NCBI GenBank assembly: GCA_015680685.1
Contig: MNCI01025000.1
Coordinates: 35,756-73,358, forward strand
Source of the DNA: Gnetum montanum
Lineage: Eukaryota; Streptophyta; Gnetopsida; Gnetales; Gnetaceae
Length of the DNA: 37,603 bases
Reading direction: 5' to 3'
The position numbers and the translations under genes were made by a program. The notes below the pieces were generated by a model that had not been told where the DNA came from, made no database searches, and worked only from the letters and a program-made list of their open reading frames with translations. Shown piece by piece: positions 9,540 to 20,617 of this stretch (position 1 is the first letter of the stretch; each line of letters opens with the position of its first letter).

Positions 9540-10150
9540 TGGGCGGAGGCATGAAATTAATGTACTGAGTACAGTGTAAACTTAGTTGGTAAAGTGCGGC
9601 GTATACGCTTCAACGCTTAGCGTATGGCGTCACCGTAGACAACGTATAGGGATGGAGCGTATAAATAGGATACAGGGTGCAGCGTAAAAACAGGATGTAG
9701 CGTAAGACAAGGTGCAGCGTAAGAACAGTACACAGCGTAAAACAAGGCTCAGCGTAAAATAATTTTCAGCGTGAAACAATGCTCAGTGTAAAACGAGGCA
9801 CAGCGTAAACAATGTAACGTAAAACAATGTTCAGTGTGAAACAAGACTCAGCGTAAAACAAGGCTCAGCGTAAAAACGAGGCACAGCGTAAAAAATGTTT
9901 AGTGTAAAAACAAGGCTTAGCGTAAGACAATGCAGCGTACAAATAAGGCAGCGTACAATTTTCTAAGTAAGTGTTTTAAGAGGGACAACGTAAACACTGA
10001 ACAGCGTAGACGCTGGACAGTTTGCAGACTGGGTTTTCAGACTAGGCTGCGTAGACACTGAGAGGGTTTCAATAGGAAGTGATGGCAGTTGGTGGCATAG
10101 ACGCTCAATAGCGTAAACGCTGGGAAATTTGCGGGTAAGGTTTTTAGGAT
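9540..10150 (-). repeat. Untranslated leader packed with AGCGTAAAACAAGGC units
   Basis: From about 9,590 to 10,140 the plus strand repeats CAGCGTAAAACAAGGCT-like units about every 15-25 bp (clearest at 9,677-9,960). There is one exact GCGTATACGC, at 9,599. No coding sequence is seen. By position this is the leader between the primer-binding site and the gag start. Confidence 0.7.
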
Positions 10151-10169
10151 GCCCTCCTTCTAGCACCAA
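10151..10169 (-). promoter_or_regulatory. Candidate primer-binding site
   Basis: The minus strand reads TTGGTGCTAGAAGGAGGGC just inside the presumed LTR. A TGG start fits pairing with the CCA end of a tRNA, and the distance to the gag ATG (about 610 nt) is reasonable. I cannot match it to a specific tRNA by eye, and the LTR end next to it is not a clean CA, so it stays a candidate. Confidence 0.35.
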
Positions 10170-11280
10170 TTTCTATACCGCCTAAAATCGTCGGTCTCCA
10201 GTTGGAAGGAAACAGAGACCGTGGGATCGCAGGGCGAGCACAGAAGACCTTGCCTTCACCTGAGGGCGAGCTGGAATGCACGAAGGCAGAGTACCTTGGG
10301 TGGTCCGCACATGGATCAGACAAGGATTTCCCCAAACGTACACCGAAGTGCTATACGCCGGGTTATACGTAAACATCGTAGCAAGTGTAAACAAAGTGTA
10401 AACATCGTGAAAACAGATGCGAACGGAGCGTAAACGTAAACGGGCGTAAACAGAACATGTACACAAAATTGATGTAAACTGTAAACAATTTTATGAAGAA
10501 GATGTAACAATGGTATTACTGGATGAGAATACAGTGCACCGGTCTAACGTAGTTGTGATGGAACACAAGGCAGACGAAAAGCCCCGGTGGATGCAGGGAC
10601 GGCTGGGCTGGTTCCCGCTGTAGGCGCGGCGTAGAGACTGTGTCCATGGCGTACAGGGTTTTCTAGCGTAAGATTTTTTTTGGCTCTGGTGCGCAGCGTA
10701 ATTGCTCTTGGGTATACTCTGGGATTTTTGCCAACCGACCTGGATGAAGTGGAAAATCGAGGCTTTTATACCGATTGTTACGCTAGACTCGGGTTGGGCA
10801 ACACGTGGACGTTGACCTGGTGCAAAAGGGTGTAAAATTTACAAGTGTACAACATATTACATCTGCTGGGCGTATACGCTGTGTGGGGCGGGCGTATACG
10901 CTGAGCATATACGCTGGATGTGCTGGGCGTGTGTGAACTTGGGTGGAGATGCTGTGGGCGCTGGGCGTGTGTGAACTTGGGTGGAGATGCTGTGGGTGCT
11001 GGGCATATACGCTGATAGATGTTGGGCATATACACTGGGCGTATATGTTGACGGTTGCCGACTTGGTTCAATTCTTGCTCTTCGGTCTTGTCTTCATTCT
11101 GTCTTTGGAGATTTCGTGCCGGGCGTAAACATTTGCCGTACCTGCCGAGCGCATAGGTGAAGTGTGTACACCGGGCATGCAGGTTGGATGTCTACGCTGG
11201 GCGTATACGTTGGGCGTATACGCTACGGGTGTGAACTCGAGCGTAGACGCCGGGCGTATACGCTGGCACTGCATACTTAG
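10170..11280 (-). repeat. Candidate 5' LTR of the gag-protease element
   Basis: The region lies upstream of the candidate primer-binding site on the minus strand. It contains a TATA box (10,770 to 10,761), a unique stretch (10,170-10,340) without the repeats, a 38-bp perfect-like tandem duplication (10,923-10,999) and four exact GCGTATACGC copies (about 10,870, 10,892, 11,214 and 11,254). The matching 3' LTR would lie left of the window, so the limits are inferred from composition only. Confidence 0.45.
10761..10770 (-). promoter_or_regulatory. TATA box of the candidate LTR promoter
   Basis: The minus strand reads GGTATAAAAGCC, a near-ideal plant TATA box, about 590 bp upstream of the candidate primer-binding site and in the gag sense orientation. 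Transcription would start near 10,735. Confidence 0.55.
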
Positions 11281-11345
11281 TGAAAATGAAGCATTTTAAC
11301 CCCCAAAGTTGCAATGTGTGACACTAAATGTAGCCGCAGTCGTCT

Positions 11346-14300
11346 GTGGGTCCCAGGGACCTTCTTCTTGCTAGAGAAGTACAAAGCTCGAAATTTTGTG
11401 GTGTTTCACTCATTATTATGGGAAGAGCTTGGTTAAGCACAGTCGACACATGTATGGGCATAAGGGACCTATCTCTAGAGATATCTAAAGAAAATGAATT
11501 TGGAAAAATAGAGAAGAAGCGTATTTCATGCATTGTGTATAATGATAATAGGTGCAATTACATGCAAAAGATTTGGTCAATCAGAAGTACACACATTAAA
11601 GCATGTAATCAGTGTGCATAAGAAATCAATCTTCAAAGGTGTTTGTACATAACAACCACAAAATAGAAGGGCATCCAATGGCTGATAGCTAACTCAAATT
11701 GCAGCACATTATGCATGGAATCAACTAAGAGATTAACATGTGCTTATGTTGAAGGCATGGATAAGCTTGAATAAGGTCATTCCCAACTCTTTGATGAAGA
11801 TGATGATACTTGTTGGGGGGAGTTGTAAATCCCTCATAACTTCAAGCAGGAACCTCTAAAGATAAAAAATTTAGTGATCGTCATGGAATATGTATTTTTA
11901 AACAATGGTAAATTAATCATAATTAGAGCCAAACTTGCTCCTAAATAAAAAAAAGCTATTGAAGGTGGTGAAAAAATGGCCAATAAATTTTTCTTAGTCA
12001 TATCTTGAGCTAACAAGAATTGATCCAAGGATATGCTAACATTGCATCTACACCGACTTGGCCATGAAGCCTAGAAGGTAGCTGTAGAGGTGGATGAACC
12101 CCAAATTAAAGCAAATCATCAAGGAGGAAATAGAGCAACTCCTCAAGGTAAGGTTCATTTATCCCATCGCCGATAGTGAGTGGATTAGCCCACTTGTAAT
12201 TGTGTCAAAGAAGGATGAAAAATGGTGGGATTGCATCAACTTTAGGATATTAAATATGGAAATGTTTAAAGATCATTTTCCTTGACATTTGTGGATTAAG
12301 TATTGGACACCATATCTAGGCATTGTTATTATAGCTTCTTGGATGGTTATAGTGGCTATATCTAAATCTAAATTGTGTTAGAAGATAAGGCCAAAACAAC
12401 ATTCATGAGTCCTTGGGGGACTTTTGCATATTATAAGATGCCATTCGGTATGTGTAATTCCCCTGAAACATTCCAATGCTTGGTCCTTAGTGTCTTCCAA
12501 TGGCAGATCTGTAGTAGTGTTGAAGTCTTCATGGATGACTTTTCCACCTATGGAGCTACCTTTGAGCAAGCCTTGGACTAACTTGAGTAAGTATTGAAGA
12601 GATGTGTAGAGACAAACCTAGGGCAACTAATAAAAGAGCCATCTCATGATTGAAAAAGGCATTGTGCTAGGGCACCGAATTTCACAAAAAGGAATTGAGG
12701 TAGACCTAGAAAAGATAAGGGTCATCCAAGGAATAACACACCAGCTAGAGGTCGTTAAAGATGTTTAATCATTCCTTGGATACATTGGCTACTACTAGTA
12801 ATTCATAGAGAATTTCTCTAAGGTTTCAAAACCATTGGTAGAGCTTAGAAAGAAAGATGCACCTTTCATCTAGACCAAGGAATGTGAACATGCATTCCAA
12901 TAGTTAAAAGAGAAAATCATAGAAACACCAATCTTATGAGCACCATACTAGTCCAAACCCTTCCACATCATGATAGATGCATCTAACTATGACTTAGGAG
13001 CAGTGCTCATGTAGATGGACAATAAGAAATCCCCATGTTATATCCACTATGTGAGCCAAAGGATTGTGGGAGCACAATTAAATTACACCACCACAGAGAA
13101 AGAATTAATGACAATGGTGTATGTTCTGAAACATTTTAGGCACTATGTTCTTAGTTACAAAATATTTATGCATACATACCACAGTGCAATCCACTTCCTC
13201 ATGAACAAGCCAACAGTGAGCTCTCATGTCATATGGTGGCTTATGATCTTTCAAAAATTCAATCTCACAATGATAGATCAAAAAGGGACCAAGAATGTGA
13301 TCATCAACCACCTCTCTCGCTTAAGATGGGATAATAAAGAGAAGGAGAGTCATTCTCTGATCAATTTCTAGATGAACTCCTCTTTACAGGAGAAATAAGT
13401 GAAAAAATGCATGCGAAAATAACATGGTACAATGGCATCCTCACTTATCTTCTTACTTAGAAGATGCCACAACATTAGGATTTTAGAAAGAAGCAACAAT
13501 TTCTTCATCAGGTCAAATACTTTATCAAAATCAATGAACCCCTCTACAAGGTGTGTGTTGATGGCCTAATTCGTTGGTGTGTCCTTGATAAAAATCAACT
13601 GCACATTCTCTAGGATGCTCATGAAGGGCCTTGCAGAGGCCACTATGTAGGGAGATGCATGACCATAAAATCCTTATGGTAGGATACTATTGGCCTACAA
13701 TCTTTAGGGATGCCCACTAGTTTGTCAAGTCTTGTGAACATTATCAACAAGATGGGGGAATGACTGCTTGCATGGAAGATCCTCAATAGTGGATTCAACC
13801 ACTAGAACTTTGCGACATATGGGGCATTGACTTCATGGGTCCCATCACACCCATGTCCAATGGAAAGATGTATATTATAGTAGTAGTTAACTACTACAAA
13901 AAGTAGGCAAAAACACTAGCTATTATTGATTATACATCATCCACTACTGCTAGATTCATATAACAAAATATTATGAATAGGTTTGGGGTGCCATGTTCAC
14001 TAATTTCTGACAATGGAACTCATTTCATAGGTGCTACTTATAGAAAGTTAATGCAAAACTTGAGAGTTGAACATAAATTAACAACACCTTACCACCCCTA
14101 AGCCAATGGTCAAGTAGAGGTAACCAACTAGGAGATTACAAAAATACTAACATGAACCATTAGCAAGTATAGGAAGGATTGGAGTACAAAAATTAATGAT
14201 GCTCTCTAGGCTTACCAATCAACTTAGAAACTTCCTATTGGTTATTTCCCTACTAGTTAGTGTACAGAAAACTTCCAATGCTCCTGATTCAATTTGAGCT

Positions 14301-14670
14301 TTGTACATTCTCAACAGCCTATGATTTAAACCTTTACCTAAGTCTAGCATAGAAAGAAATATTGATCACCCTAAACATACTAGATGAAAATTGATTAGTG
14401 GCCCTATCCTTGAATAAGATGCATAAGAAATTTAGCAAGAAACATCATAACCTTAGAATATGAAAGGTAAAACTTCAACTAGGAGATAAGGTTCTCTATT
14501 GGAACCCCACACATGTACCCCAAAAGGAAAAATTTCAAACATTGTGGGAGGGACCTTATATAATATTTCAAACCTTGTCCTCTAGGGCCATGTTGATCTA
14601 CAAGCTTGAAAGTTGAAATAAAAAGTAGTTGGTTAGCATCCAATAAATAAAACCTTCCCTAAAACTAAGA
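11346..14670 (+). pseudogene. pol: gypsy pol relic (protease end, RT, RNase H, integrase)
   Basis: Near 11,420 IIMGRAWLSTVD resembles the LGRPWL end of a gypsy protease. RT follows at about 12,060-12,600, with EEIEQLLKVRFIYPI, SEWISPLVIVSKKD, WGTFAYYKMPFGMCNSPETFQ and the catalytic FMDD at 12,528-12,539. RNase H is at about 12,960-13,320 (IDASNYDLGAVLM, SQRIVGAQLNYTTTEKELM). Integrase is at about 13,610-14,640. The domains lie in different frames (shifts between 12,290 and 12,375, and again before 13,015 and 13,800) and contain many TAG, TAA and TGA codons. It is an old non-functional copy. The order PR-RT-RH-IN assigns it to Ty3/gypsy. No chromodomain is seen at the end. Confidence 0.85.
13610..14640 (+). 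other. Integrase domain relic, DD35E spacing still readable
   Basis: An HHCC-like start (HEGPCRGHYVG, then C-EHCQQ) precedes the core. The first catalytic Asp is in WGIDFMGP (codon 13,826), the second in ISDNGTHF (14,009) and the Glu in QVEVTN (14,117). All three are in one frame, with 35 residues between the second Asp and the Glu. The C-terminal part has LQLGDKVLYWNPTHVPQK and FQTLWEGPYII. Many stops interrupt it. Confidence 0.82.
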
Positions 14671-15631
14671 TAGGCCAATGCAATTGCCACCTCGATGGAT
14701 GGACAATCACATTCCATTTTTTGCATCTACTCCTTCCAACTCAGTCATGAGGGAGATAGCCATCCATGCTAACAATCCATATGGCTTCTTAGTTTTTCCC
14801 ACTTTTTTTTCATGTTTTTTATTTTTACAAATTATTTATTTTACAAATTTTTTATTTTCAAAATTTTTTCTATTTTTACACCATTGTTAGTACATTTAAG
14901 CCTTTCTTGATTATGTTACACTTTCTTATATATTTTACTTTGTTTTGTTTTGTTCAAGTATGATATTTCCTCATTTTTTCTAATAAAATTACTTTATTGT
15001 CATAGGACATAGTGTTGTTGTTGCAATTTACTAATGATGGTTTATGCTTAATGTTGTGATTGTTGATGTCTAATTTCTATTTTTAAATTTTGATGTTTGA
15101 TGACTTTGACATGGTTTATTTTTCTTGGAACATGCAGTGAGTCCATGTCATTCACCCATCCAATAAACTCTATGGTTTTTCTTGTTCTGGGAATTTGAGG
15201 TCCCTTCCATTAATAAAATTTTTAATCAATCGGTGACCTTAGTAGTTATGGAATTAGGAAGGATTCAAAGGTTTGTAAAGGGTGTGACTTCAAGGGGACT
15301 TAATACTCTTTGTACTCTTTTGCTTGCTTAAGTGCTTAAGTGTTTTTCATGAACTTCTTACCATTTCATACCAACCACTGGTAGGAAGTCAAATATAGTC
15401 TTTGCATGGTGTGGTTTCCATCCAAAAAAAAAAAAACAACAACAACAACAATGGGAATTCAAAGCATACCCCTTAGACATGAATAAGTCCTTACATGTTG
15501 TGATTTCCATTTCAAATAAAAAAATAAAATAAATGATGAAAATTTATAGAACATCCCTTGGACAAATAAAGGGGCTACAAGCACTAGTTATGATACTAGA
15601 AAGATGTGCACCTATGCCTAAAGGTCCCCTC

Positions 15632-16890
15632 TAACTAAGGCCCTCTATTACTTTCTACTTTTCTCTTTTCTTCTTCTTATGGAATGGTGGTTGTCTTATG
15701 GAAGCACTCTCGTGTCTTGAGTGGGTGGATTGGTCTTAGGATGGTGATGTGAAGTTACTAAAAGTGGATGGTTTTGGTTTGGACTGAGGATGGATCTTCC
15801 CAAGTCATTTTAACCAAAAATTCCACAAGGGACTTCTTATGACCTCAATTCAAAACTCCATTCCACCTTCTTTATCATTCATCCATGTTGCCATAACTCA
15901 CCTCATTGTCGGGTTCTATGTTATGCTCTATGTCTTAGTTTGATGTGTTGGAATTCTTAGATAGATTCTTTTTGGTTGGTCCTTAACTTTTCATGATCAT
16001 TAAATCAACTGTGGGACCCATAGACTCCTTAGTTGAGGTTATGCAAGGGCAACAAGGGCATAAGCCTGCTATGGGAATAACCCACTTGCATAGCTTTTGC
16101 TTTGTTTAGTTAAGGTTCTTTGCCTTTGACATTATTATAATCCTATCTTTTGCCTATTTCATTATGTATTTCACTCAGTGCTCTTTAACCTTTTATTTCA
16201 TTCATCCCTTGAATCAATTTTTCTCCATTTTTCCACATTTATGAGCTTCAACGCCCTCCCCTATAACTAAGGCCCTCTATTACTTTCTACTTTTCTCTTT
16301 TCTTCTTCTTATGGAATGGTGGTTGTCTTATGGAAGCACTCTCGTGTCTTGAGTGGGTGGATTGGTCTTAGGATGGTGATGTGAAGTTACTAAAAGTGGA
16401 TGGTTTTGGTTTGGACTGAGGATGGATCTTCCCAAGTCATTTTAACCAAAAATTCCACAAGGGACTTCTTATGACCTCAATTCAAAACTCCATTCCACCT
16501 TCTTTATCATTCATCCATGTTGCCATAACTCACCTCATTGTCGGGTTCTATGTTATGCTCTATGTCTTAGTTTGATGTGTTGGAATTCTTAGATAGATTC
16601 TTTTTGGTTGGTCCTTAACTTTTCATGATCATTAAATCAACTGTGGGATCCATAGACTCCTTAGTTGAGGTTATGCAAGGGCAACAAGGGCATAAGCCTG
16701 CTATGGGAATAACCCACTTGCATAGCTTTTGCTTTGCTTAGTTAAGGTTCTTTGCCTTTGACATTATTACAATCCTATCTTTTGCCTATTTCATTATGTA
16801 TTTCACTCAGTGCTCTTTAACCTTTTATTTCATTCATCCCTTGAATCAATTTTTCTCCATTTTTCCACATTTATGAGCTTCAACGCCCTC
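15632..16890 (+). repeat. Recent 632-bp tandem duplication
   Basis: The block 15,632-16,258 is repeated at 16,264-16,890 with an offset of 632 bp. I see only about three differences (for example GGGACCC/GGGATCC, TTTGTTTAG/TTTGCTTAG and ATTATAATC/ATTACAATC), all transitions. Copy B at 32,900 onward has the block only once. Confidence 0.92.
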
Positions 16891-17050
16891 TTAGCATTTT
16901 TTCATACTATTCTTGGCCTTTTGAGCTTTCATTTGACCCTAGTTTCATCCAAAAATTCCTTGTATATTGCAAGTTTGATCAAAGTTAATGGTCATCAATG
17001 GTGGGCAATAGCTACTTCAATGTGGCCTTGTCAACGTAGTGTGTACATGC

Positions 17051-17058
17051 TATATATA
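17051..17058 (+). promoter_or_regulatory. TATA box upstream of the accessory ORF (copy A)
   Basis: TATATATA lies 140 bp before the candidate ATG at 17,191. Copy B has TATAAATA at 33,447 in the corresponding place (before GGGGAAGAAGTTTTTGCAATT, versus GGGAGTTTTAGCAATT here). This suggests a separate internal promoter for the accessory ORF. Confidence 0.45.
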
Positions 17059-17190
17059 CCACCATGCACTTTGCAATTTTTTGTCATTTTTATATAACAC
17101 ACAGGGAGTTTTAGCAATTGTTTAGAGCCCAAAACCTTTTAGAGCTCATAACTTCCCAATCGTTTGTCCAAATCACTCTGTTCTTTGACC

Positions 17191-20100
17191 ATGCACTTAC
17201 TGGAGGTAAGATCTTTATTGTGAGGGCTAAAAACCTTAAGGTTTTCGATGAGAAATTGATGAAAATTTTTGAAAATTTTTCTAACTCCTCCAAAAGGGTT
17301 AATAACCCTAGCAACATATAAACATCAACATTTTTGATAGTTAACTCTTCCAACAACCTCTAGGAATTTTTATTAATGATAACACATGAATAAAATGATA
17401 ACTGGAGTAATTAAATTAGCCATAATCACAACTTAGCCAAGTGTAACTATCCTTAAGAGATAAAGTTATCCTAATTGCTATAAGTTATACAATGATTGCT
17501 AACCCATGGTCTTATTGTGATTATAGGTGGCACCAAAATAGAAATGCTCGCAGGAAGGAGAACACTCTCAACCACAAGAGAAGCAACCCAAAGTTGGAAG
17601 GGGCCAACAAGAATAAGCCCAAAAACCACCAAAGCTAACCCATGCAATGAAACCTCTTCGTGAGAAGCCTGAAGTGGAATTTTTTTGGTAGATGCAAGAA
17701 GAAGAAGTGTTGATTAAACAATCATAGCAAGGAGAAGTGCTTGGACCCATGCCAAGGCTTGAGTTCACTCAAGCCTGCCTTGACATCATCAGGTCCCAAG
17801 AAATTCAATGATCAATCCTTCAAGAGATCAACTTTAGGTCATTCCTTGAAAAAGCTCTAGCAGATGTCATGATCCAACTACAAACCTCTCCAATGTGGTC
17901 AATAATTAGATCTAGTGGGGAATGGTACATGGGAGAGACATATCTCTTCTAGAGTAATTGAAGGCTGAGGTCCATTGCCAAAATCAAGGACCTTCAAGTG
18001 TCCTACTCAGTAGAAGCTATCACCCAGGCACTAGGGTTGCCTAACACCAGGACACAGCTAGGACAGCTACCCACAAAAGGTGATCCTAAGGTTAAGAAGA
18101 AGTGGACACAATGGTGCTATGGGGTTGACCATAAGGAGTACGACGCACTCACACTGATGGAGTGAATTTATTTTAAAATTAAGGCCTATCATCTCAACCC
18201 AATAGTAAGGCCAAGCAAATTGATTGCCTTTTCCACCCGAGCATGCACTATTCTAAGTGGAAACTTTCCTACCAACCTTCCACACTTGATCTACTTAAAG
18301 ATTAAAAAATTCTTTAAGGAAAATGAACATGAAAGGAAAACCCTACCCTTTCCGTGTCTCATCTAGAAACTTTGCAAAAGGACAAGCATTTTCGACTACT
18401 CTAATGATACCATTAGGCATACTCCTTTGGCCTCATGGTCCGAGATCTGGAAAGAAAAGATGCCAATAATGACTAAAGAAGAGGAGCACCCACCACCACC
18501 ACCCACCCAAGAGACAATGTTAGAGGCCCACATAGACATTGAGAATTTGTGAAAAATCCAAGAACAGCTCTTGAATGAACAAAAGCAATGTATAGGAATG
18601 AGTGGGGTAGATCCATCTATGTACCGATCAACAATGAGTCACCTTAATGAGGTGGCCCAAATAGTTAGTTAGATGAAGAGGGATAGACCAATCTTCTTTA
18701 CCCAATGAATGCAGTTGTCTGCAAGGTTAGATCTTAACACTCAAGATGTCACTATCTCAACACCATTTATTCCTAAAAATCTCTGGGAATGCTGCCACTT
18801 TCTTGATGTGTTTAGAGAAAGGTAAAGAAGCAACTATCTTGGTGATGTAGCACCAAGGTAGGAAACAATAGTTGAAGTGGTTGCTGACTATGTTGTTGAA
18901 GCATTAAATGCACCCATGGTGTCTATACTAGATATATCTACACTTCAAGAAGTGCAAATGTCCATAGGCATGGTCAGCGGAAAGCTAAACGTAGCCTAGC
19001 ATGAAGAATTACTAGAATGAATGATGAGAACTGGGCAATTGACTTTGAACATATTTGATTTTTCAAAAACCATCACTACAACCTAGTTGGAGTTACTACA
19101 TGTAAAAGGCAAATGCATCATTTTGAAGGGGCAACTTGAAATGGCTCAAGAATGAAATTAATACTTGGCTGCAGAGGTTGCCAAACTACATGCTCAACTT
19201 GTGGATCCTATGATCCTCAACCCAACAATAACAAGAGATGAAGCTTTCAAACAACATTAGGAACAATTACAAAAGGCTGAGGAGGAGGTAGTTATGACCA
19301 TCTTCAACTAGCCCATAGTTGAAGCCTAAATGTATTCAATTTAGAAGAACTTGGCGTAAATGCATGAGGAGAATGAGACCCTAACTACATAGAATCATTG
19401 CTTGTGAAATATTAATGTTCAGAAGGACCAAATGCAAGAATTTATTCATCAATAGTAGAAGCAGCTTGCTAGGGTAAACACTAAATTGAGAATATTGGCC
19501 ACAAAAAATCAAAATCTGATAGTGAAGGAAGTGCATGACTTACGTCAGAAGTCTACCATCGAGATCACCACCTTGAAGAATAAGGTCCTCAAGTTCAAAA
19601 AATTGAAGAATCACTATAAAGACTAGGTTGGCCTACAGAAGGAAGTCAATAAAAAACACATCCAAATGATGAAGGTGAAAATGAATGAAGCCCTCTAGCA
19701 ACTCCAAAAAGGAAGAGAAATGTGGTAGCCCATAATTGATGGGATTGATGCCTACAATAAAGTGAAGATCTGCCTAAAGGAGTTGTAAAACAAAGAAATG
19801 ACAAAGTATATGAAGTTGACCAATCTTTGATATGTAAACCTAGTAATGCTGACTACTAGATGATTGTGGTTAGAGTTAGAGAATCAAGTGGCTAGCTTGT
19901 ATCTATTATACAAGGCGAAGTTCAAGCACCATAAAGATGCCAAGCAAAAGCTTGAGATTGCAAAAGTTAAACTCAAAGTTCTCAAAGCACGATTTAGAGA
20001 TCATTGATCAATAATTGAGAACCTAGCTAAATGGATGAATTGCGAGTAGGAGCTAAAAGACACAATCAAGGCATTTGACATTGAATACAAATAGTTTGAT

Positions 20101-20370
20101 ACCTAGTTCATCATCATGAAGGAGTTATTTTTAGCAATCCCATGTCCCTGGGATGTGCCCGTTCGAACCCACATAGGATAAGCTACATGGATGGTGCACA
20201 ATCCCAGAAGTAAGGAGGAGAAAATGAAAGCACTGCTAGATGCTTTTTGGCTCCTTCTTGAAGTTGCAATAGCAACAAGATAGCTGCAGCCACCTCAATC
20301 ACTAGCCATGTGCGAAGTCGGTGAAGGTCCCTCAGAGCCTCAAGAGCTACCACTGCCTGGGACCATCTGA
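17191..20370 (+). pseudogene. Two-exon accessory ORF of the gypsy element, copy A (plant-transposon-like region plus coiled coil)
   Basis: A candidate first exon (ATG 17,191 to 17,205) ends at GGAG|GTAAG. The intron runs 17,206-17,526 and ends in TTATAG. Exon 2 stays in one frame from 17,527 to the TGA at 20,368, about 947 codons, with about 40 in-frame stops (mostly TAG) but no net frameshift. The N-terminal half has GEWYMGETYL, SVEAITQALGLPN, VRPSKLIAFSTRACTIL and RKTLPFPCLI, resembling the putative plant transposon-protein domain often found in such ORFs. From about 18,500 the protein is a long coiled coil rich in Lys, Glu and Leu. The last part (KEEKMKALLDAFWLLL and GPSEPQELPLPGTI) is shared with copy B, as is the TGA. 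Function is unknown. Confidence 0.7.
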
Positions 20371-20617
20371 TCTTCTTCATCACACTTCACACCATCAAAA
20401 AATGTGCTATTTGATTTTGAAGAGTTGTATTATGGTATTCAATGTTATGTCCTAAACATCGTCATTTTTTGTAATGTGTTGACCTGTACACCTAGGCACT
20501 CCATTTTTTGTCAAGTTAGTTGGTTTATTTTGCTTACAAAAAATCAGTCAATAATCTCATACCTTCCCAATTTTGTAAAAGAACTTGAGGATGAGTTTTC
20601 ATTTAGTCATGGGGGTA

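Larger units (their letters stand above)
1..11280 (-). mobile_element. Non-autonomous Ty3/gypsy-like element: gag-protease plus antisense gene, no pol
   Basis: Read on the minus strand, the order is candidate LTR (about 11,280 to 10,170), candidate primer-binding site, repeat-rich leader, and a gag-protease frame (9539 to 5328). A plus-strand multi-exon gene (245 to 4737) follows in the opposite orientation. No reverse transcriptase, RNase H or integrase motif is visible between the protease end and the window edge, so the element would have depended on another element for replication. The left end, with any 3' LTR, lies outside the window, so LTR pairing and target-site duplication cannot be tested. 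The protease motif style (LGRPWL followed by SPIHQ) and the gag knuckle resemble the plant Tat lineage. Accessory ORFs, including antisense ones, are known in that lineage. GC content drops sharply at about 11,280, which I take as the right boundary. Confidence 0.7.
14671..17190 (+). other. Noncoding spacer between integrase and accessory ORF
   Basis: This stretch has no recognisable coding sequence. It begins with a T-rich tract (14,790-14,880). At about 15,400-15,570 there is a poly-A/(CAA)n microsatellite inside a degenerate ~88-bp repeat (CATGGTGTGGTTTCCAT and CATGTTGTGATTTCCAT). It then holds the 632-bp tandem duplication and a TATA box at 17,051. The part from about 15,230 onward is similar to 32,820-33,590, so it belongs to the element family. 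Confidence 0.7.

Noticed and set aside
9963-11274. Several short minus-strand frames rich in Tyr-Thr-Pro
   Set aside because: They are translations of the AGCGTA and GCGTATACGC repeats, not genes.
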